Both the position numbers and the translations under genes were made by a program. The notes under the pieces were generated by a model that saw only the letters and a list, made by a program, of their open reading frames with translations, was not told the DNA's origin and did not search any database. Source: Terebella lapidaria (taxonomy: Eukaryota > Annelida > Polychaeta > Terebellida > Terebellidae). From it: a stretch of 64,000 nt of DNA. The stretch lies in the NCBI GenBank assembly GCA_949152475.1, contig OX424563.1, forward strand, positions 40,620,120 to 40,684,119. Reading direction: 5' to 3'. Position 1 is the first letter of the stretch. The number at the start of each line of letters is the position of its first letter. This document shows, in pieces, positions 52,556-61,100 of this stretch.

Positions 52556-55500
52556 ATGGGTATTCCAGATAAGTTGGCAGCCTTGAAAGCTGATGAGCTG
52601 CGTGCTGAGTGTGAAAGCCGTGGTATCACACATGAGGGCCTCAACCGGGAGCAAATGAAGTCCGAGATCATTCAGTACGAGAAGCAGCTCGAACTTCAAG
52701 CCAGCAATAGCACTGACCAAGCAACACCTGAAACAGACAGAGATAGTAAGTATTCTGAAGAATATATTGAGGAACATTTACAATTAAAGAGGATTGCTCT
52801 TGACATGCAAGCTCGTGAAATGGAGTTAAAAGCCAAGGAATTAGAGCTCAATCATGAATTTCGTATGAGGCAATTAGAATTACAGTCGCCTAAATCTAAA
52901 CCCTCTGAGGTTTCAGTTGAAAGTCGAAGCTTAAAGATGCCTTGTTTGAAAGATAATGATGACATTGAAACTTACCTGTGTACCTTTGAGAGAATTGCAG
53001 CTGCCAACGAATGGGATAAACGGACTTGGGCTACTCGTATTGCAGCACTTCTGACTGGTAAAGCCAGAGAAGCCTATATACGGATGAACTTTGATGACTC
53101 TGATAATTATGACAAACTAAAACAAGCTGTATTGTCACGTTATGATCTTACCCCTGAGAATTACCGTAAGCAGTTTAGATCGTGCAGGAAGGCGCCAGAC
53201 GAGACCTTCATAGAATGGGGAATTCGAGCCACGAGATTATTTCAGAGATGGGTCGGTACAGCCATCGACGATCCTAAGCGACTGTCAGAAACCATGGTAA
53301 TGGAGCACATACTGTCCAACACGACACCTGAACTTCAGGTCTGGCTACGTGAGAGACAAGCGACCTCTGTGGATGATTTGACCCGCCATGCAGAAACCTA
53401 CAGGTCGGCCCGACAGGGAGTCTTCCGTAGATCAGACTCGAGCAGAGATCAACGAAGCCATAGGCCGGAGATCAAGAAGTCGTCCGACACTACAGAAAAG
53501 CCAGGTAAAGACATTAAGCCTAATTTTGACCGAGCAAAATTTGTTACTTGCTACAGATGTAAGAACCGTGGTCATTATCAAGCCGACTGTCCAGAGAATA
53601 AGAAAGCCACTACAGGATTTTGTCACAGCCCTACTAAATTAGCTTTGTCGTTTGAGAAATTCACAGAATCTGGCTACGTCAATGATGAGGCCGTGAAAAT
53701 GATCATTGACACAGGAAGCTCTTGCACTTTGATCCGTGATGATTATGTACCAGAATCTGCATATACAGGTCAAACAATGCAGGTACAGTTTGCAGACGGA
53801 TCTGAAAAACACATACCTCTTGCAAATGTAACTCTAACCAGTTCTAAAGGTTCTATTGCACAGGAAGTGGGCGTTGTCCACACCCTACCAGCTGATGTAC
53901 TTCTAGGACACGATTCCATGGCGATTGTTGACAAACAAGGCAACACGTTTGCTGTTACACGCGCACAAGCCAAACACCTAGAGCAACAGCAGCAAGCAGT
54001 TGATGCAGAGATCACCAAAACCCGCGTTAAAGTGTCTCCACTAATTGACTCTACAGTAAATGCTAACACTGAAGCATCTGATAATCTGTTAACACTAGAA
54101 TCATTGGCTGAACAGACTGTTGCATGTAGCCTATCCGCTGACCAAAGCAGTGACACTGATGGTGGAGAAACTACCGAACCTGAAGATGAAGCAGGTGGTC
54201 CACCAGTCGACACGGGTGCTGATACACTCAACCCTAGCTCCACTCTCTCCATGACGAAAGAACAGCTGATGCTATGGCAACAGAAGGATCCCAGTCTGTC
54301 GGATATTCGCAGCAAGGTGAGACCAAAACCCTCTAGTAATCAAACCAGTTATTTCCTCCATGATGGATTGATAATGAGAAAGTACTTCCCGCAGAGTCAG
54401 GATCAGCCTACTGATCAACTTGTAGTGCCTAAAACATGCCGTGAGGATTTATTGATTCTTGCACACAGCATTCCACTAGCTGGACACCTAGGCGTTGACA
54501 AGACCAGAGACAGGTTACTAGCGCACTACTTCTGGCCAAACATATACAAGGAAGTCAAACAATTTTGTAGCACGTGTCCTGATTGCCAGAAAACAGGAAG
54601 AAAACTCAAGTCTGACAAAGCGTGTCTCAAACCAATTGTACCAATTGGCATTCCATTCCGTAAGATTAATATTGACATTGTTGGCCCACTGCCAAGATCT
54701 AATTCTGGTAATCGGTTTATATTAACGGTTGCTGATTTCGCCACCAGGTATCCTGAAGCCTTTCCACTTCCCACTCAGACAGCCGAAGCAGTAGCAGATG
54801 CCCTCGTCGATCTCTTCAGCAGAGTTGGTATCCCGGACGAGATCGTTTCTGACCAGGGGACTAACTTCATGAGCTCCCTCGTCACTCAGCTGTGCTCAAC
54901 ATTAGGTATCAGGAAAATCAAGTCGTCTGTATATTACCCGCAGACTAATGGCCTAGTCGAGAGACTAAATGGTACGTTAAAATCTATGATCCGTAAATTT
55001 GTACATGATGACCCTAAAAACTGGGATAAAGTTCTACCCTATGTTCTCTTTGCTTATCGAGAAGTCCCTGAAGCCAGCACTGGATTCTCCCCTTTCGAAT
55101 TGGTGTATGGTTGGCCTGTACGAGGTCCACTCTCAATTGTGAAAGAGAGTTGGTTAGAAGGAACAGAACCTGACCTGTCGATTGTTGAATATGTTCTAAC
55201 CACCCGATCTAGGCTTGCAGAATGTGTTGATTTTGCCCAAAAGCATCTCCAAGACAGCCAGCAGAAGATGAAGCAGTGGTACGACAAGGACGCCAGAGGC
55301 CGGACTTACCAAGAAGGAGAAGAAGTCCTCGTCCTTCTGCCCACCACATCAAGATCCTTAGAAGCAAGATGGCAAGGTCCGTACCCCATCACCCGTAAGT
55401 TGTCAGATCTAGACTATGAGGTTGATACAGGTCGCACAAACAAAAGGCTACGTATATTTCACGCTAATTTGTTGAAGAAATGGAAGTCCCGTCGAGAAGT

Positions 55501-56980
55501 CGTTATGTTCAGTAGTCACGAGATAATGGATAAAGTGTCTTGTCCAATAGCCAGTAAGGAAACCTGGCGAGATGTTGAAGTGTCTGAACACTTGACTGTG
55601 GAGCAGCGAAAAGCTGTAGATGATCTTCTTATGAAGTATGATTGTGTATTTTCTGACAAACCGTCTATTACTAACGCCGCAGTACATCAAATTAATACCT
55701 TTGATGCTCAGCCTATTCGTCAAGGCCCTTATCGAATCCCTCATGCCCTGAAAGAACAGTTTCAAGTCGAGCTGCAGGAGATGCTGTCCCAAGGCATAAT
55801 TGAGCGTTCTACCAGCAACTGGGCAGCTCCTGTGGTCATTGTCCCAAAGAAGCAGGATGGCAAGCAGACTGGCATCAGAGTATGTATAGATTATCGCAAA
55901 CTTAATGCTGTTTCCAACTTCGACGCATATCCTCTCCCTCGCATGGAAGACTTGGTCGAGGATCTCGGGAACGCTAAATTTCTAAGTAAGTTGGATCTCA
56001 CAAAAGGTTACTGGCAAATACCCCTTAGTGAAGACACTAAAGAAAAATCGGCATTTATAACTCCTAACGGATTATTTCAGTTTAATGTAATGCCGTTTGG
56101 CATGAAAAGTGCGCCGGCTACATTTCAACGTATGATGAATAATGTTCTTTCTGGACTGGAACAGTTTGCTGGTGCATACTTAGATGATGTTCTAATTCAC
56201 AGTTCCACGTTTGAAGAACACCTAGTGCATCTGGAGGCTGTACTCCAAGCTTTGGCAGAAGCTAAACTTGTGGCCAAACCAAGTAAATGCGTTGTTGGGC
56301 ACGCACAGGTAAAATATCTGGGACATCTCATTGGTGTAGGTGAAATGCGACCCTTGAGATCGAAGGTCGAATGTCTTGTCCAGTACTCGGTGCCTGAAAC
56401 TAAAAAGCAGCTCCGGTCCTTTCTTGGCTTAGCGTCTTACTACCGAAGGTATATTCCGGATTTCTCGGAGATAGCGTCACCTCTGACAGATAAGACAGGC
56501 AAGAACCAGCCTAACCACATAAAATGGACAGAACGCTGTGACCGAGCTTTCTCTGCTCTCAAGCTACGGTTATCTAGTTATCCAGTTCTGCACTTGCCTG
56601 ATTTTTCTCGTCCGTTTCTTGTGCAGGTTGATGCGTCCGAACGTGGTCTCGGTGCTGTGCTAAGTCAAGTTGACGATCAAGGTTATGAGCACCCTATTGT
56701 ATTTTGCAGCCGGAAGCTACTTGAACGCGAACGTAAATTGGCTACAACCGAAAAAGAATGCCTCGGCCTTGTGTGGGCTGTTGATCTATTAAAACCATAT
56801 TTGTACGGTAACCAGTTCACTATTGAAACTGACCACAATGCCCTTGTGTGGTTAGACAAGTTTAAAGATACAAATCAGAAGCTACTTAGATGGAGCTTGA
56901 TGCTTCAACAGTATTCGTTCACAGTTCGTCACAGACGTGGTATTGACAATAAGAATGCGGATGCTCTTTCAAGGATATAG
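52556..56980 (+). CDS. gag-pol: Gag-Pol polyprotein of a Gmr1-like retrotransposon (element 2)
   Basis: Intact frame, 1474 residues from the ATG in context ATCATGG at 52556. An in-frame ATG at 52499 would give 1493; residue numbers below use that longer count. Residues 27-57 resemble a SAP domain (ADELRAECESRGI). Residues 85-130 are a predicted coiled coil. The capsid covers about 145-305 and is SCAN-like. One CCHC knuckle lies at C351-C364. Protease DTGSS begins at D404. Integrase has H656/H663/C693/C696, D726, D785, E821 and GPY at 960-962. Reverse transcriptase follows with D1166 and YLDD at 1227-1230. RNase H has D1378, E1420, D1445 and D1488. Integrase before reverse transcriptase marks the Gmr1-like group. 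Gag and pol are fused without a stop or frameshift, and every catalytic residue is present. The N-terminus and single knuckle separate it from element 1. Confidence 0.95.
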   Translation: MGIPDKLAALKADELRAECESRGITHEGLNREQMKSEIIQYEKQLELQASNSTDQATPETDRDSKYSEEYIEEHLQLKRIALDMQAREMELKAKELELNHEFRMRQLELQSPKSKPSEVSVESRSLKMPCLKDNDDIETYLCTFERIAAANEWDKRTWATRIAALLTGKAREAYIRMNFDDSDNYDKLKQAVLSRYDLTPENYRKQFRSCRKAPDETFIEWGIRATRLFQRWVGTAIDDPKRLSETMVMEHILSNTTPELQVWLRERQATSVDDLTRHAETYRSARQGVFRRSDSSRDQRSHRPEIKKSSDTTEKPGKDIKPNFDRAKFVTCYRCKNRGHYQADCPENKKATTGFCHSPTKLALSFEKFTESGYVNDEAVKMIIDTGSSCTLIRDDYVPESAYTGQTMQVQFADGSEKHIPLANVTLTSSKGSIAQEVGVVHTLPADVLLGHDSMAIVDKQGNTFAVTRAQAKHLEQQQQAVDAEITKTRVKVSPLIDSTVNANTEASDNLLTLESLAEQTVACSLSADQSSDTDGGETTEPEDEAGGPPVDTGADTLNPSSTLSMTKEQLMLWQQKDPSLSDIRSKVRPKPSSNQTSYFLHDGLIMRKYFPQSQDQPTDQLVVPKTCREDLLILAHSIPLAGHLGVDKTRDRLLAHYFWPNIYKEVKQFCSTCPDCQKTGRKLKSDKACLKPIVPIGIPFRKINIDIVGPLPRSNSGNRFILTVADFATRYPEAFPLPTQTAEAVADALVDLFSRVGIPDEIVSDQGTNFMSSLVTQLCSTLGIRKIKSSVYYPQTNGLVERLNGTLKSMIRKFVHDDPKNWDKVLPYVLFAYREVPEASTGFSPFELVYGWPVRGPLSIVKESWLEGTEPDLSIVEYVLTTRSRLAECVDFAQKHLQDSQQKMKQWYDKDARGRTYQEGEEVLVLLPTTSRSLEARWQGPYPITRKLSDLDYEVDTGRTNKRLRIFHANLLKKWKSRREVVMFSSHEIMDKVSCPIASKETWRDVEVSEHLTVEQRKAVDDLLMKYDCVFSDKPSITNAAVHQINTFDAQPIRQGPYRIPHALKEQFQVELQEMLSQGIIERSTSNWAAPVVIVPKKQDGKQTGIRVCIDYRKLNAVSNFDAYPLPRMEDLVEDLGNAKFLSKLDLTKGYWQIPLSEDTKEKSAFITPNGLFQFNVMPFGMKSAPATFQRMMNNVLSGLEQFAGAYLDDVLIHSSTFEEHLVHLEAVLQALAEAKLVAKPSKCVVGHAQVKYLGHLIGVGEMRPLRSKVECLVQYSVPETKKQLRSFLGLASYYRRYIPDFSEIASPLTDKTGKNQPNHIKWTERCDRAFSALKLRLSSYPVLHLPDFSRPFLVQVDASERGLGAVLSQVDDQGYEHPIVFCSRKLLERERKLATTEKECLGLVWAVDLLKPYLYGNQFTIETDHNALVWLDKFKDTNQKLLRWSLMLQQYSFTVRHRRGIDNKNADALSRI

Positions 56981-57074
56981 CTGAATTTATTGATGCACAG
57001 AACCACAAGTAATTTGACATGGTTGGTATATTTGTTTGGTGTTTTTCCTCCATGAAATTATGAATTTCAAACCT
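56981..57074 (+). other. 3' untranslated region of element 2
   Basis: A 94-bp stretch between the gag-pol stop and the polypurine tract, with no further open frame such as an envelope gene. The element is therefore a retrotransposon without env. Confidence 0.8.
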
Positions 57075-57087
57075 AAGGAGGGAGGAG
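57075..57087 (+). other. Polypurine tract of element 2
   Basis: AAGGAGGGAGGAG, thirteen uninterrupted purines directly abutting the 3' LTR start TGTTACAG. This is the expected primer for plus-strand DNA synthesis. Confidence 0.93.
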
Positions 57088-58135
57088 TGTTACAGATTCC
57101 ATTTTATGGTATTTGTGTATATATTTGTGTAACATTCGTCTGATCATATTTGTCTTATTGCACAGTTTCCTAATTTTATACCAGCAGTATATTTTGTGTC
57201 TAGACAGTCTTGTCTGGTGGCCTGCGTGTCCAGCAGGATGGTTAGATTTAGTTGGATTCGCTTCACTGCACACCTCTATATAATGTCTCACCCACAGTCG
57301 TATGTATCACTCATCATTTGGCTGTCCGAGGCGTGCTTAGAACTGTGTTCACTGCAGAAGTTATATAGGAATTTGTATACGCCGTCATTGTAAGTAAATC
57401 TTTCATTTTTACTCTATACTAGCTGTGGTGTTCAGCGTTACATTTATACGGCAATATCAGGTATTTTGTTACCATCTAAATATATTGTGGATTGAATTTC
57501 TATGATTGAAAACCTGGGCGATTTGTTGACTCTACTGTCAATTATTACTGTTACTCTACTGTTATTCACTATTGCTAATTTAATGGAAAACGTGACCTTG
57601 AAAACTTACCTTGTGCATTCATTTTATATTGCAAGTTTCGTTGCCTGCTTAGTGGAATATCTTTGGACTATCACTTTGTCAAGTCGCCTAGTCGTCTCCA
57701 CGTCGTCTATTGTCACGTCGTCACGTTGTCTAGTGTCACGTCGTCACTTTGTCTAGTGTCACGTCGTCACGTCGCCTAGTGTCACGTCGTCACGTCGTCT
57801 AGTGTCAAGTCGCGATCTACGTCACGCTCATCGCCTTGTCACCTCTACTCGTCGCCACGTACGTTGTCGTGTTCTCTCGTTGCCACTTCATCGTCTTGTG
57901 TCGATTCGCCGCCACATCTTGGATCGTCTGAACATCGTGTGTCGCCTCGTTGCCACGTCATTGCATCATCGTTCATCTTTCTGTGTGATACTTCTGTGAT
58001 TTGACGTTGTGTTTGCCCGATTGGCTGTACTGTCTAACTGTGTGTTGTATATTTGTATATATAATCAGTGTATATTATATAAATAGTGTATATAAATTAC
58101 ACCCGTCTTGTTGTGTACAACGCCACTCGCCAACA
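57088..58135 (+). repeat. 3' LTR of element 2 (1048 bp)
   Basis: Counterpart of 50966-52013, with five substitutions noted and no indels (constant offset 6122). It ends in CAACA, then the target duplication ACAAG, then satellite sequence. Confidence 0.97.
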
Positions 58136-58140
58136 ACAAG
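58136..58140. other. Target-site duplication ACAAG (right copy)
   Basis: Matches 50961-50965. Removing the element and one ACAAG restores GATGGACAAGCGACGCTCC, which occurs intact in four other module copies of the array. Confidence 0.95.
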
Positions 58141-61100
58141 CGACGCTCCACTGTACGATGGACATGTGACGCTCCACCGTACGATGGACATGCGACGCTC
58201 CATCGTACGATGGACTAGCGACACTCCACCGTAAGATGGACATGCGATGCTCCACCGTACGATGGACATCTGACGCTCCTCCGTACGATGGACAAGCGAC
58301 GCTCCACTGTACGATGGACATGTGACGCTCCACCGTACGATGGACATGCGACGCTCCATCGTACGATGGACATGCGACGCTCCACCGTACAATGGACATG
58401 CGACGCTCCATCGCAGGATGGACATGCGACGCTCCACCGTAAGAAGGACATGCGATGCTCCACCGTACGATGGACATGCGACGCTCCATCGTACGATGGA
58501 CTAGCGACACTCCACCGTAAGATGGACATGCGATGCTCCACCGTACGATGGACATCTGACGCTCTTCCGTACGATGGACAAGCGACGCTCCACTGTACGA
58601 TGGACATGTGACGCTCCACCGCACGATGGACATGCGACGCTCCATCGTACGATGGACATGCGACGCTCCACCGTACAATGGACATGCGACGCTCCATCGC
58701 AGGATGGACATGCGACGCTCCACCGTAAGAAGGACATGCGATGCTCCACCGTACGATGGACATGCGACGCTCCATCGTACGATGGACATGTGACGCTCCA
58801 CCGTACGATGGACATGCGCCGCTCCACTGTATGATGGACATGCGATGCTTTACTGTACAATGGACACGTTACGCTCAACCGTAAGATGGACATGTGATGC
58901 TCCACAGTACGATGGACATGGGACGCTCCATCATACGATGGACATGTGACGCTCCACCGTACGATGGACATGCGACGCTCCACTGTATGATGGACATGCG
59001 ATGCTTCACTGTACAATGGACACGTTACGCTCAACCGTAAGATGGACATGCGATGCTCCACAGTGCGATGGACATGGGACGCTCCATCATACGATGGACA
59101 TGTGACGCTCCACCGTACGATGGACATCTGACGCTCCACCGTGCGATGGACATGCTATGCTCCACCGCACGATGGACATGTGATGCTCCACCGTACGATG
59201 GACATGGGACGCTCCACCGTATAATGGACATGTGACGCTCCACCGTACGATGGACATGTGACGCTCCACCGAATGATGGACATGCGAGGCTCCACCATAA
59301 GATGGACATGTGACGCTCCACCGTACGATGGACATGGGACGCTCCACCGAATGATGGACATGCGAGGCTCCACCGTAAGATGGACATGTGACGCTCCACC
59401 GTACGATGGACATGCGACGCTCCACCGTACGATGGACATGTGACGCTCCACCATACGATGGACATCTGACGCTCCACCGTACGATGGACATGCTATGCTC
59501 CACCGTACGATGGACATGTGACGCTCCACCGTACGATGGACATGGGACGCTGCACCGTACGATGGACATGCGACGCTCCATCGTACGATGGACATGGGAT
59601 GCTCCACCGTACGATGGACATGCGACGCTCCACTGTACAATGGACATGTGACGCTCGACCGTATGATGGACATGCAAGGCTCCACTGTACAATGGACATG
59701 TGACGCTCCACTGTACGATGGACATGGGACGCTCCACCGAATGATGGACATGCGAGGCTCCACCATAAGATGGACATGTGACGCTCCACCGTACGATGGA
59801 TATGCGACGCTCCACCGTACGATGGACATGTGACGATCCACCGAAGGATGGACATGCGAGGCTCCACTGTAAGATGGACATGTTACGCTCCACCGTACGA
59901 TGGACATGGGATGCTCCACCGTATGATGGACATGTGACACTCCACTGTACGATGGATATGCGATGCACCACCGTACGATGGACATGTGATGTTCCACCGT
60001 ACGATGGACATCTGACGCTCCACCGTAGGATGGACATGTGACGCTCCACCGTACGATGGACATGTGACGCTCCACCGTACGATGGACATGGGATGCTCCA
60101 TAGTACGATGGACATGTGACGCTCCACCGTACGATGGACATGGGATGCTCCACCGTACGATGGACATGTGACGCTCCACCGTACGATGGACATGTGACAC
60201 TCCACCGTAAGATGGACATGAGACGCTCCACTGTACGATGGACATGCGACGCTCCATCGTACCATGGACTAGCGATGCTCCACCGTAAGATGGACATGCG
60301 ACGCTCCATCGTACAATGGACTAGCGATGCTCCACCGTAAGATGGACATGTGACGCTCCACCGTACGATGGACATGCGACGCTCCTTCGTACGATGGACA
60401 TGGGACGCTCCACCGTACGATGGACATACGATGCTCCACCGTACGATGGACATGTGATGCTCCATCGTACGATGGACATGGGACGCTCCAATGTACGATG
60501 GACATGTGACGCTTCACTGTACGATGGACATGCGATGCTCCACTGTACGATGGACATGCGAGGCTCCACCGTACGATGAACATGGGTGCTCCATCGTACG
60601 ATGGACATGCGACGCTCCACCGTACGATGGACTAGCGAAGCTCCACCGTAAGATGGACATGCGACGCTCCATCGTACGATGGACACGGGACGCTCCACCG
60701 TACGATGGACCTCTGACGCCCGCCGTACGATGGACATGCTATGCTCCACCGTACGATGGACATGTGACGCTCCACCGTACGATGGACATGGGACGCTCCA
60801 ATGTACGATGGACATGCGACGCTCCACTGTACGATGGACATGCGATGCTCCACTGTACGATGAACATGGGATGCTCCACCGTATAATGGACATGTGACGC
60901 TCCACCGTACGATGGACATGGGATGCTCCATCGTACGATGGACATGTGACGCTCCACCCATCGATGGACATGCTATGCTCCACTGTACGATGGACATGTG
61001 ACGCTCCACCGTACGATGGACATGGGACGCTCCACCGTAGGATGGACATGTGACGCTCCACCGTACGATGGACATGTGACGCTCCACCGTAAGATGGACA

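Larger units (their letters stand above)
50966..58135 (+). mobile_element. Complete Gmr1-like Ty3/Gypsy LTR retrotransposon (element 2)
   Basis: A 7170-bp element: 5' LTR 50966-52013, primer site, 542-bp leader to the preferred start, one gag-pol frame, polypurine tract, and 3' LTR 57088-58135. It is flanked by the 5-bp duplication ACAAG at 50961-50965 and 58136-58140. The LTRs differ at five positions that I found (about 0.5 %), so it is young but apparently older than element 1. It lies inside the satellite, and four other module copies show the uninterrupted site. Primer site, LTRs and protein are unlike those of element 1, so this is a separate family. Confidence 0.97.

Noticed and set aside
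52544..55792. Frames of 64-181 codons overlapping the element 2 polyprotein
   Set aside because: They are alternative-frame or antisense shadows with no domain of their own.
56981..57087. Possible envelope gene after pol in element 2
   Set aside because: Only 107 bp separate the stop codon from the LTR and no frame is present. Element 1 likewise has only 76 bp there.
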